In this document: one piece after another, positions 6,097 to 13,580 of the stretch | How positions within the stretch are numbered: the first letter of the stretch is position 1 | How the letters are laid out: each line of letters begins with the position of its first letter | Assembly: GCA_937982385.1 (NCBI GenBank) | Contig: CALJMC010000048.1 | Location: 1-14,224 of the forward strand | DNA from: an uncultured Rickettsiales bacterium | GTDB lineage: Bacteria > Pseudomonadota > Alphaproteobacteria > Rickettsiales > UBA998 | Direction: 5' to 3' | Length of the DNA stretch: 14,224 nucleotides | Program-made: the position numbers and the translations under genes | The notes under the pieces: generated by a model | Database searches by the model: none | Told to the model about the DNA's origin: nothing | What the model saw: the letters and a program-made list of their open reading frames with translations, nothing else

Positions 6097-7497
6097 ATGC
6101 CGAAAACCTCGATATCATTTGCGACGCTGTTAAAGACAGCAATTATCGTATCCAGTCCCCCTTTGATGGTGATGGCGGTGTTTGTGGTGCTTGGGGTGCT
6201 TGAGCTGCAATATTTCTTGATTGGTTATGCATTTATTTTGCTCGGATCTGCAATGTTCGCCTATCCATTCTTGGGCAATGTCTCCGCGCTCACCACCTAT
6301 GTGCAAGATCTCGCGCAAGATAAACGCGCGAACCCGCCGAATCTCGGTTTTTTGAGTATGGTGGTGGAATTATCTGAGGCATTGGGCAAGCTTCAACGCA
6401 TCTGGGAAGTGAAGAAGCAGCAGATGGAGCGCATCATCACCGAGCGTGAGATTCTGGTGGATACGTTGCCTGATATTTTGATTATGATTAATGATGACAA
6501 AAAAATTGTCCGTACCAATCGCGCAGCACGTGCCGTTTTTGGGCAGAACCTGGCGAATAAATCACTGAAAGATGTCATCCCTAATGAATCGCTGTTTGAT
6601 GCAGTCTCAGCCGTTATTGAAGATTTGCGCGGACGTGAAATAGAGTTCCGCATTGAAGACCCTGTGTTGCGGGATTTCCTTGCGGTCATCGAGCGTTTCC
6701 CTATTCCCTCAGCAGGTGGCATGTCGATTGTGATTACCATTAACGACATCACCGAGCTGAAATCAGTTGAGCAAATGCGTGCAGATTTTGTGGCGAATGC
6801 CAGCCATGAAATCCGTACACCACTTGCATCCATCGCAGGCTTCATCGAAACATTGCAAGGTCCTGCGAAAGATGATGAGGAAGCGCGTGTAGAATTCCTC
6901 AAGCTGATGGCAGAGCAAGCCGAACGCATGAAACAGCTCATCACCGACCTGCTGTCACTCTCTAAAATTGAGATGAACGCCCATTCTGTGCCGATGGATT
7001 CCGTGGATGTTGCCGAAATTATTCGTACCGTGATGGTGCAGGATAAACTCCGCGCCGATGAGAAAAATATGGAGATTGTCTCCAACATTGATGATGCATT
7101 GCCGCTGGTCAAAGGCGACAAAAATGAGCTGTCACAGGTGATTCACAATGTGCTTGGAAATGCCATTAAATATGGTTTCTCTGATACCGAGGTCACCATC
7201 ACCGCCAAGCTCACTTCAGACCTGCCGCGCGACCAAAATATGCGCAATATCTCACGCGTGGTGAAAGTGTCAGTAAAAGATAATGGCGAGGGCATCGCCA
7301 AAGAACATGTCGCCCGCCTGACTGAACGTTTCTATCGTGTCGACACCGCCCGTACCCGCCAAGTAGGCGGCACAGGCCTAGGCCTAGCCATTGTAAAAGG
7401 AATTGTCGCCCGCCACCGCGGCGCAATCACCATCGACAGCGTAGAAGGAAAAGGCAGCACTTTTTCTATTTTCTTGCCGTTATATGATGAGTTATAG
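6097..7497 (+). CDS. phoR: PhoR-type sensor histidine kinase
   Basis: Membrane-bound histidine kinase of 466 residues. Two N-terminal membrane helices (about 11-35 and 38-58) are separated by only a few residues, so there is no periplasmic sensor domain, as in PhoR. Next come a charged helical linker, a PAS-like domain (about 118-225, with TLPDILIMINDDKKIVRTNR), the dimerisation/phosphoacceptor domain NASHEIRTPLASIAGF with H237, and the ATPase domain with N box NVLGNAIKYGF (about 351-361), G1 DNGEGIA (395-401), F box RFYRVD and G2 GGTGLGLAIVKGIV (about 424-437). The sequence around H237, continuing through FIETLQGPA, is typical of alphaproteobacterial PhoR, which senses phosphate status through the Pst/PhoU system and phosphorylates PhoB. 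Neither phoB nor pst/phoU genes are in the window, so the PhoR name rests on sequence; a related orphan kinase is possible. The SD is weak. Confidence 0.85.
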   Translation: MPKTSISFATLLKTAIIVSSPPLMVMAVFVVLGVLELQYFLIGYAFILLGSAMFAYPFLGNVSALTTYVQDLAQDKRANPPNLGFLSMVVELSEALGKLQRIWEVKKQQMERIITEREILVDTLPDILIMINDDKKIVRTNRAARAVFGQNLANKSLKDVIPNESLFDAVSAVIEDLRGREIEFRIEDPVLRDFLAVIERFPIPSAGGMSIVITINDITELKSVEQMRADFVANASHEIRTPLASIAGFIETLQGPAKDDEEARVEFLKLMAEQAERMKQLITDLLSLSKIEMNAHSVPMDSVDVAEIIRTVMVQDKLRADEKNMEIVSNIDDALPLVKGDKNELSQVIHNVLGNAIKYGFSDTEVTITAKLTSDLPRDQNMRNISRVVKVSVKDNGEGIAKEHVARLTERFYRVDTARTRQVGGTGLGLAIVKGIVARHRGAITIDSVEGKGSTFSIFLPLYDEL

Positions 7498-7500
7498 TCT

Positions 7501-8295
7501 TTAAAAGCTCATCTTAAAACGCACAGGACAGAGAATGTCTGATGAGCTGAGTAAATATTCTGCATCGAAATTACTACTTTGACCTGCGGTGGCGTTTGTG
7601 CAGGTTGTATAATGAGATGCAATGACATTGCCTCGTGCAGGCATACCGTCATCGAGTTTTTTATCAATGTTCCATGCTTCTTCAGGAGCCAAAACTGGAG
7701 ATGCAGTGCTGCCTGTTGCTTGTGCTGCGCCAAACAATAAGTGGTTGCTGTAATTATTGTCAAAATTACCACTGTCACCGGTAATGTCCCAATGTAATAT
7801 CGTCCAGCCTGCACCAGATAGTTTTGATGCTAACACATTTTCACTAAGTACAGCATGTGAGCTATTTCCTGCGCCACGTACACCAGTGTAGCTTCCTTCA
7901 ATTAGTTCTGCATTTGCTAATTGTTGCCAAAAACGAAAACGTTCATATGTTGTAGCATTAGTTCCAATTTCACCGTCACCATTGCCATTGCATGTTGTGC
8001 CGTCGGTGGATGGTGATGTATGATCCAGTGCAATACATGTTGCATCTGTTCCGTCAACAGTTGTACCTGCTTGCGCACCCCAAAACTTTGCGGCGTTTTT
8101 CATATCACCAGGTAATGCTAGATATTTGTCTCGGAATGTATTTACAGAAATAGTGTTTTTTTCTTGTTCAGTAATCACAGCCCTTAGCTCTGCGGCACGA
8201 ATCATGGATGCACCTGCAACAATACCGCCTGCAATCAGCCCGATAATGACGAGCACAATGGAGAGTTCTAGTAAACTAAAACCATGACGTTCCAT
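7501..8295 (-). CDS. Prepilin-type protein (type IV pilin / type II pseudopilin-like)
   Basis: The 264-residue product begins MERHGFSLLELSIVLVIIGL: a five-residue leader ending in Gly, Phe at +1 and Glu at +5 after cleavage, then a hydrophobic helix to about residue 31. This is the class III signal recognised by prepilin peptidase PilD. The globular part has YLALPGDMKNAAKFWG (58-73), GNGDGEIG (104-111), and IDKKLDDGMPARGNVIA (210-226), a set I recall from a common pilin-like family of uncertain role. Four cysteines (87, 102, 232, 256) could form two disulfides in the periplasm. AAGGA lies 6 bases before the ATG. It stands alone: no pilus or secretion machinery gene is near, it ends 3 bp from convergent phoR, and follows glnD by 52 bp. 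Its base and codon usage look somewhat more AT-rich than its neighbours. Whether it forms a fibre or a pseudopilus is unknown. Confidence 0.9.
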   Translation of the reverse strand: MERHGFSLLELSIVLVIIGLIAGGIVAGASMIRAAELRAVITEQEKNTISVNTFRDKYLALPGDMKNAAKFWGAQAGTTVDGTDATCIALDHTSPSTDGTTCNGNGDGEIGTNATTYERFRFWQQLANAELIEGSYTGVRGAGNSSHAVLSENVLASKLSGAGWTILHWDITGDSGNFDNNYSNHLLFGAAQATGSTASPVLAPEEAWNIDKKLDDGMPARGNVIASHYTTCTNATAGQSSNFDAEYLLSSSDILCPVRFKMSF

Positions 8296-8347
8296 AACTG
8301 TTCCTTATAATTTTTAATTATTATACATGAAATTCGTTAATATTTAA
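8296..8347 (-). promoter_or_regulatory. Possible promoter of the pilin-like gene
   Basis: This AT-rich gap between glnD and the pilin-like gene contains TATAAT on the minus strand at 8320-8325, but no convincing -35. The same hexamer forms a 6 bp inverted repeat with 8306-8311 (8-base spacing). The SD AAGGA lies 6 bases before the ATG. Read-through from glnD is an alternative. Confidence 0.33.
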
Positions 8348-11035
8348 TTAGCCAATTTCTTCCACCAACATCTTCTTGATGAATGCTAATGTGTTGGGCT
8401 CAGTAATCTTCAGTCCGTAGCGATCGCGGATATAGAATACGTCTACGGCTTTGGTGCCATAGGTATTGATATGGGCGGAGGTGATGTTGGTGCCTGCGCG
8501 TTTGAAACCTCGGCAAATGCTGTGCATCAGTCCGATTCTGTCACTTGCGGTGATTTCTACGATGGTGGCGGCAGGGCTGAGATCATTATCGAATGAGACA
8601 TCAATGCTATGCGCGAAGGGTTGCTTTTGCTTGGCATAGCGCCCGACTTTTTCTTTCACATGCGTTTTGATGGTGCGCCAGTCGCTCATATGTTCGGTGA
8701 TGGTGGTGAGCAATCTGTCTTGGAGCTGCGCATCTTCACTGACAGCTTGCTGGTCATGTGTTTGAAAATACCATTGCTGAATGGCGGTGCCGTTGGCGAG
8801 CGTATAGATGCGCGCATTGACAATGGACACGCCCGTGAGCGCGATACAGCCCGCCATATGCGCCATGAATCCGGGGTAATCGGGCGCGATGACGGTGAGT
8901 TCGGTAATGGCGATGGTAGCGGTGGAATTAAGCGTCATGCTGGTATGGTCTGGCTGCTGCGATGCGGTGCGCATTTGCAGCAAGAGGCGGGCATGTTCTT
9001 CGGCTGAACGGCTGAGCATATAATCAGGTTCGGCTTGGCTGATATAATCGGCAATCACATCATGATAGGTGACATCTAAATGCGCTTTGATGTCTTGCTC
9101 CATCGTGCCTGAAACATAGGCGGAGCCGATGAACCCGCGCTGTAGATAATGCTCGGTGCGGTTATAGAGATCGCGCATGAGTGCGCCTTTCCAGCCATTC
9201 CATACCTTAGGGCCCACGGCAGAAATATCGGCGACACTCATGAGAGTAATCAGTCGCAAGCGCTCAAGTGATGATACATCCTCTGCCAAGCGTGTAATGG
9301 TTGCAGGGTCGGAGGCATCGCGTTTGAAGGAGGTGTTGATGAAGAGTTCTTGCTGCTCGACCATCCAGCATACCGCATCATTATCGCTTTCGTTAAAGCC
9401 CAGCTGTTTGCATAGTTTTCGTGCAATTGGCACAGCCTTTTGCTCGTGGTTTCCGCCGAGCCCTTTGGCAACATCATGGCATAGCATAGCGACATAAAGC
9501 ACATGCTTTCGGATAATGGTGGGCATCAGGCGAGTGGAGAGGGGGAGTTCCTCACGTTTGTCGCCGCGCTCGATAGCATGCAGCATGCTAATGGCGGTGA
9601 TGATATGTTCATCCACCGTAAAAATATGATATTGATCGAATTGCATTTGCCCGGTCACACGCCCAAAATCGGGGAAAATGCGCTCTAGTAATCCCGCATC
9701 ACTCATACGTCTGAGGGTGAGGCTGCCATTTTCGGCATGTTGTAAGATGCTCATAAAATAGCGCGTGGTGTCGGGGTGTGCGCGTAGAGATTTATCAAAC
9801 CGTTTGACATGCTGTGAGACAAAACGCCATGCGCGTGGGTGGATGCTCACCCCCTCATTGCATGCGTGATAGAAGAGTTCAAGCATCAATAGAGGCGCAT
9901 CAAACACCTCATTCTCATTTTTGAACCATAGCCTTTTTCCTTTAACTTCAAAATGCTTAAGTCGCTTATTTTGAAGTATCGTCTTGCCATACGAGAAGGG
10001 CGGCACATAAATGCTGTCATCTTCTAACTGCGATGCAAGTGCGAAAGTAAGGCGCCCGACATCGCGTGCCACCTGAAAATAGCGCTTCATAAATCGCTCG
10101 ACCGCTTCGTTGTTTGTCTTGCCGCGATAGCCCATTGCATCGGCAATACGGCGCTGCATTTCGAAGGTGAGGCGTTCATCGGCACGTTTTGCGAGCAGGT
10201 GGAGATGCATCCGCACCGTCCATAAGAAGCGTACCGAGCGCGTATAGGCGCGCAGTTCATCCTTGGTGAATTTATCAGAGGTGACCAAGTCACGCATGCC
10301 TCCGCTCAAATTATAGGTGCTTTTTGCCATCCAATAGATGGTTTGCACATCGCGCTGTGCGCCTTTACCTTCTTTGATATTGGGCTCTAAGATATAGCGT
10401 GAGTCGCCCCATTGTTTATGGCGTGCCTCTTGCTCTTTATGTTTGTCGCCCACAAATTGGCGAACAATCACGCGAATTCCCAAATGCTCGTGAAATGTTG
10501 CGTTGAGCGATTCATAAAAGGCCTTGTTGCCGTGAATCAAACGTCTATCTAGCAATGCGGTCATGATGGTATGGTCGTGATGGGCGGCGTCCATTGCCTC
10601 GTCAATGGTTCTAACCGCATGACCAAGCGTGATGCCGCTATCCCACAGCACGGTGAGACTCATTTCAATGAGTGCTGCATTAGATTGTGAAGGGGTGGTG
10701 TCTGCCAGAAATAAGATGTCGACATCAGAATGAGGGAAGAGTTCACGCCGTCCATAGCCGCCCACTGCAATGAGCGCGAAGGGTAATGTGTTGATGCCGT
10801 TATACGCGGAGCAGCCAGCGACTATCCAGCGCAGCAATCTATCCATATCATCACTCGCACGGGTGATAGATTGTTTGGCAGTTTTGCGTTCTGCGAGGAA
10901 ATCGTCAGTGATGTTGGTACGCTGCTTTTCGAGCCACAATTTTGCATATTTTGTGAGTGATGAGCGTGCGTCATCACGCGTCATTTGCTGCAACGCATGT
11001 GATGTGTATTTTGGCAGTACTGAATCGCCGGCCAT
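8348..11035 (-). CDS. glnD: Bifunctional [protein-PII] uridylyltransferase / uridylyl-removing enzyme
   Basis: Nitrogen sensor that uridylylates PII proteins (GlnB/GlnK) when glutamine is low and removes UMP when it is high. The 895-residue protein has the full GlnD domain order: nucleotidyltransferase domain with GGYGRRELFPHSDVD at 92-106, where D104 and D106 are the expected metal ligands; a helical NTase-associated domain; the HD hydrolase domain with TVDEH and CHDVAKGLGGNHEQ (H520-D521); and two C-terminal ACT domains (about 706-785, starting ITELTVIAPDYPGF, and about 824-895, TIVEITASDRIGLMHS), which bind glutamine. Length is a little under many alphaproteobacterial homologues but no domain is missing. 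It starts 2 bp after the stop of the upstream CinA-like gene with a poor SD of its own, suggesting coupled translation. No PII or glutamine synthetase gene is in the window. Confidence 0.96.
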   Translation of the reverse strand: MAGDSVLPKYTSHALQQMTRDDARSSLTKYAKLWLEKQRTNITDDFLAERKTAKQSITRASDDMDRLLRWIVAGCSAYNGINTLPFALIAVGGYGRRELFPHSDVDILFLADTTPSQSNAALIEMSLTVLWDSGITLGHAVRTIDEAMDAAHHDHTIMTALLDRRLIHGNKAFYESLNATFHEHLGIRVIVRQFVGDKHKEQEARHKQWGDSRYILEPNIKEGKGAQRDVQTIYWMAKSTYNLSGGMRDLVTSDKFTKDELRAYTRSVRFLWTVRMHLHLLAKRADERLTFEMQRRIADAMGYRGKTNNEAVERFMKRYFQVARDVGRLTFALASQLEDDSIYVPPFSYGKTILQNKRLKHFEVKGKRLWFKNENEVFDAPLLMLELFYHACNEGVSIHPRAWRFVSQHVKRFDKSLRAHPDTTRYFMSILQHAENGSLTLRRMSDAGLLERIFPDFGRVTGQMQFDQYHIFTVDEHIITAISMLHAIERGDKREELPLSTRLMPTIIRKHVLYVAMLCHDVAKGLGGNHEQKAVPIARKLCKQLGFNESDNDAVCWMVEQQELFINTSFKRDASDPATITRLAEDVSSLERLRLITLMSVADISAVGPKVWNGWKGALMRDLYNRTEHYLQRGFIGSAYVSGTMEQDIKAHLDVTYHDVIADYISQAEPDYMLSRSAEEHARLLLQMRTASQQPDHTSMTLNSTATIAITELTVIAPDYPGFMAHMAGCIALTGVSIVNARIYTLANGTAIQQWYFQTHDQQAVSEDAQLQDRLLTTITEHMSDWRTIKTHVKEKVGRYAKQKQPFAHSIDVSFDNDLSPAATIVEITASDRIGLMHSICRGFKRAGTNITSAHINTYGTKAVDVFYIRDRYGLKITEPNTLAFIKKMLVEEIG

Positions 11036-11037
11036 AA

Positions 11038-11781
11038 CTACATGGGTTCCACTTCTTCGCCACCCACGGACGCCACGAACTCTTGCATGGTGGAGAATGA
11101 TTTATCGAGAGTCGCTTCGTCTGTACAACGCATCACCAGCGAGGTGGCGAGCTTGCCATTATGAATCATCGGATAGCTTCCCACTTCCACTTCCGGGAAT
11201 TGCGCTTGAATATCATCGACACCCATCGCCAAATCACCCTCAGCCATCAATACATTTATGGCGCGTGAGAGGGTTGGTGAGCCGCCGGCCAGCTCATGCT
11301 TCATGCTGTCAAACATCGCTTGCATAATGGCGGGGACGCCTGCGAACACATAGACATTCTCCATGCGATAGCCGGGCGCAGAACTCACTGGGTTGTCAAT
11401 CAAGGTGGCACCCTCAGCTGTATTCGCCATTTTCAGACGTGCTTCATTAATTTGTGATGCATTGTAATGTTTGCGCAGGCGTGCTTCGGCTTCTTCATTG
11501 CGTATGACAGGAACGCCAAATGCTTTGGCAATGCACTCCGTAGTAATATCATCATGCGTGGGGCCAATGCCGCCTGTGGTGAAGATATAATCATATTTCG
11601 CGCGGCATTCATTCACCGTATCTATAATTTCAGCTGCCTCATCACGAATCACACGGGCATGGGCGAGCGTAATACCGCCTGCATTGAGGTTTTCTGCAAG
11701 CCACGCTAAATTTTTATCCTTGGTACGTCCTGATAAAATCTCATTACCAATAATAATCAAACATGCGGTGGGGTTTTGCAT
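11038..11781 (-). CDS. CinA N-domain-like / molybdopterin-binding (MoaB/MogA-fold) protein
   Basis: The 247-residue protein belongs to the stand-alone COG1058-type group, often annotated competence/damage-inducible protein A. It has the fold's motifs IIGNEILSGRTKDKN (10-24) and FTTGGIGPTHDDIT (67-80), followed by AKAFGVPVI, and a C-terminal part with NPVSSAPGY and VYVFAGVPAIMQAMFD. The C-terminal nicotinamide-nucleotide amidase domain of full-length CinA (about 415 residues) is absent, so it should not deaminate NMN; members of the N-domain group have been linked to ADP-ribose/CoA/FAD pyrophosphatase-type activity, but the substrate here cannot be read from sequence. The SD is not clear. It is divergent from map and precedes glnD by 2 bp, probably in one transcript. 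Adjacency to map is something I recall in other Alphaproteobacteria. Confidence 0.87.
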   Translation of the reverse strand: MQNPTACLIIIGNEILSGRTKDKNLAWLAENLNAGGITLAHARVIRDEAAEIIDTVNECRAKYDYIFTTGGIGPTHDDITTECIAKAFGVPVIRNEEAEARLRKHYNASQINEARLKMANTAEGATLIDNPVSSAPGYRMENVYVFAGVPAIMQAMFDSMKHELAGGSPTLSRAINVLMAEGDLAMGVDDIQAQFPEVEVGSYPMIHNGKLATSLVMRCTDEATLDKSFSTMQEFVASVGGEEVEPM

Positions 11782-11821
11782 AAGGTTGGCTTTCTATGTC
11801 ATCAATGATTCACTGTCTGAT

Positions 11822-11850
11822 AGTATAAATAAAAAATTGCGTCACGTCAC
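11822..11850 (-). promoter_or_regulatory. Probable promoter of the CinA-like gene and glnD
   Basis: On the minus strand GTGACG (11845-11850) and TATACT (11822-11827) are separated by exactly 17 bp. Transcription would begin near 11815, leaving a leader of about 34 bases before the ATG at 11781. The -35 matches TTGACA at four positions and the -10 matches TATAAT at five. Confidence 0.5.
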
Positions 11851-11865
11851 GTGCTGCATTACAAA
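11837..11865 (+). promoter_or_regulatory. Possible promoter of map
   Basis: On the plus strand TTGCGT (11837-11842) and TACAAA (11860-11865) are 17 bp apart, predicting a start near 11872 and a leader of about 20 bases. Its spacer contains the -35 of the opposite-strand promoter at 11845-11850, so the two promoters interleave back to back around GTCACGTCACGTG (11841-11853). The -10 match is only moderate. Confidence 0.4.
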
Positions 11866-11893
11866 GTAACCATAGAAAAATGAAGGCATGATT

Positions 11894-12688
11894 ATGACTG
11901 ATATTAACGGCATTACGATTCACTCAAAAGAAGACTATGAAGGCATGCGTAAAGCGGGGCGTTTAGCTGCGTCAGTGCTTGACGCTGTATCTGAGCGTGT
12001 AGAACCCGGTGTGACTACAGAAGCGCTGAATAGTTTTTGCCATGACATGATTCTCGAGGCAGGTGCTATTCCTGCACCACTGAATTATCGCGGATTCCCT
12101 AAATCGATTTGCACCTCGGTCAATGAGGTGGTGTGCCATGGTATTCCAAATGACAAAGCGCTGAAAGATGGCGATATGGTGAATGTGGATGTGACGGTCA
12201 TCTTGGATGGCTGGCATGGTGACACGAGTCGTATGTTCTGGGCAGGTAAGATTCCCACATGGAAAAAACGCATCACACAAGTGACCTATGATGCGATGAT
12301 GTTGGGTATTGAGCAGGTGAAGCCAGGCGCACGTACTGGTGATATTGGTGCGGCAATTCAAGAATATTCTGAAGCTCAGGGCTATTCTATCGTGCGCGAA
12401 TATTGTGGGCATGGTTTGGGAAAAGTGTTCCATACTGCCCCGAATATTTTGCATTTTGGTAGAGTCGGTACCGGCGAGTTCATCAAAGAAGGCATGTTTT
12501 TCACTGTGGAGCCCATGCTTAATGCAGGCAAAGCTGGCACGCGCCTCAGCATGATGGATGGTTGGACTGTCCGCACGAAAGATAAAAAGATATCATGTCA
12601 GTTCGAGCATTCATTGGGTGTCACGGCTGGTGGGTTTGAGCTGTTTACGGAGTCGCCCAAAGGTCTCCATTTTCCACCATATAGTTGA
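11894..12688 (+). CDS. map: Type I methionine aminopeptidase
   Basis: Removes the initiator methionine from nascent proteins using two divalent metal ions. The 264-residue product has all five metal ligands in order: D99 (NVDVTV), D110 (HGDTSRMF), H173 (GHGLG), E206 (FFTVEP) and E238 (QFEHSLGVT), plus the substrate-contacting His in CHGIP (H82). Length equals that of E. coli MetAP; it has no N-terminal extension, so it is type Ia. The frame has an ATG at 11888, but GAAGG (11882-11886) lies only 1 base from it and 7 bases from the ATG at 11894, so the second is preferred. Divergent from the CinA-like gene. The gene is normally essential. Confidence 0.95.
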   Translation: MTDINGITIHSKEDYEGMRKAGRLAASVLDAVSERVEPGVTTEALNSFCHDMILEAGAIPAPLNYRGFPKSICTSVNEVVCHGIPNDKALKDGDMVNVDVTVILDGWHGDTSRMFWAGKIPTWKKRITQVTYDAMMLGIEQVKPGARTGDIGAAIQEYSEAQGYSIVREYCGHGLGKVFHTAPNILHFGRVGTGEFIKEGMFFTVEPMLNAGKAGTRLSMMDGWTVRTKDKKISCQFEHSLGVTAGGFELFTESPKGLHFPPYS

Positions 12689-12808
12689 GATTAGTGGCGG
12701 TGTCTGGCACGAGAAGGATGCTCGTGCGCTGCCGAGAGCATCGCGTCAGCGACCCGCATATTGCGGAGGGCAGGAGCCCGTAGCAGGCGCAAATAGAAAG
12801 GAATTACC
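12689..12808 (+). other. GC-rich, hairpin-dense spacer between map and the SDR gene
   Basis: About 95 of the 120 bases here are visibly richer in GC than the flanks. Several inverted repeats are exact: GCACGAG/CTCGTGC (12707-12713 with 12721-12727, 7-base loop), GATGCTC/GAGCATC (12717-12723 with 12736-12742), CGCTG/CAGCG (12727-12731 with 12747-12751), CCGCA/TGCGG (12754-12758 with 12762-12766, 3-base loop) and GGGC/GCCC (12768-12771 with 12776-12779, 4-base loop). The first two share 12721-12723 and exclude each other. No run of T follows, so it is not a standard intrinsic terminator. It could be a structured 5' leader of the SDR gene, a small RNA, or a copy of an interspersed palindromic repeat. 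No protein is supported in it. Confidence 0.5.
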
Positions 12809-13579
12809 ATGACTCAAAATATCATCATTACAGGCGCATCAAGCGGGTTGGGTGCAGCATTGGCTCTGCATTATGCAACGTCAGGCGTTACGCTCGGACT
12901 AACGGGGCGTTCAGAAGAACGCTTGCAAGCCGTGGCAACGAAATGCACTAAAAAAGGCGCAGAGGTAGAACTCGCCATTATTGATGTGACGGATGCAGAA
13001 GTGATGGCAGCATGGATTGCTGAATTTGATGCAGAACACCCTGTTGATGTCGTGATTGCAAACGCAGGCATCTCAGGTGGAACGGAGGGTGGTGAGCCAG
13101 AATCAGACGCACAAGTGCGTGCGATTTTTGCAGCCAATGTTGATGGGGTGATGAACACGCTACATCCGCTGATGGCGCCGATGAAACAGCGTGGCAAAGG
13201 ACATATGGCAATCATCAGTTCCATTGCCGCCTTCAGAGGCATGCCGCCTGCACCTGCCTATAGCGCATCCAAAGCTGCAGTGAAAGCTTACGGGGAAGCA
13301 TTGCGCGGCAATCTCGGCAAAGCGGGTATTGGTGTCACCGTCGCCTGCCCAGGTTATATTAAAACCCCCATGACCGATGTAAATGATTTCCCCATGCCGG
13401 GCATTATGGAGGCATCCTATGCCGCTGAAAAAATCGCCAATGCCATCGCCAACAATAAAGGACGCATAGCATTTCCGTTACCTATGCGCACCGTCATGTG
13501 GCTCGCCAACGCCCTCCCATCATCATGGGTCGATAAGCTTTTCTCGAAGCTTCCCAGCAAACCCGCGATGGATGCGTAA
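12809..13579 (+). CDS. Short-chain dehydrogenase/reductase (classical SDR)
   Basis: A 256-residue NAD(P)-dependent oxidoreductase of the classical SDR group, with Rossmann fold and no signal peptide. Visible are the cofactor motif TGASSGLG (8-15), the segment TGR (32-34), whose Arg favours NADP(H), IIDV (57-60), NAG (85-87), the catalytic N110, S138 and YSASK (Y151, K155), and PG-YIKTP (181-187). The C-terminus beyond about residue 218 is basic and aromatic (FPLPMRTVMWLANALP) and may touch the membrane. The substrate is not identifiable. Start 12809 has an excellent SD, AAAGGA, 6 bases upstream. It follows map after a structured 120 bp spacer and ends 1 bp from the convergent gene at 13581. 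Confidence 0.92.
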   Translation: MTQNIIITGASSGLGAALALHYATSGVTLGLTGRSEERLQAVATKCTKKGAEVELAIIDVTDAEVMAAWIAEFDAEHPVDVVIANAGISGGTEGGEPESDAQVRAIFAANVDGVMNTLHPLMAPMKQRGKGHMAIISSIAAFRGMPPAPAYSASKAAVKAYGEALRGNLGKAGIGVTVACPGYIKTPMTDVNDFPMPGIMEASYAAEKIANAIANNKGRIAFPLPMRTVMWLANALPSSWVDKLFSKLPSKPAMDA

Positions 13580-13580
13580 G

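Noticed and set aside
6393..7121. A 242-codon minus-strand open frame inside phoR
   Set aside because: Ser/Arg-rich, low-complexity translation exactly antisense to a well-supported kinase; no SD or family resemblance.
10770..11327. A 185-codon plus-strand frame across the glnD/CinA-like junction
   Set aside because: It is antisense to two firmly identified genes and has no recognisable domain.
12768..12779. GGGC/GCCC hairpin as an intrinsic terminator of map
   Set aside because: No T-run follows; the downstream bases are GTAGCAGGCGC.
12558..12812. An 84-codon plus-strand frame from inside map through the map-SDR spacer
   Set aside because: The first half is out-of-frame map and the second half reads through hairpin DNA; no SD and no family. 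I treat the spacer as non-coding.
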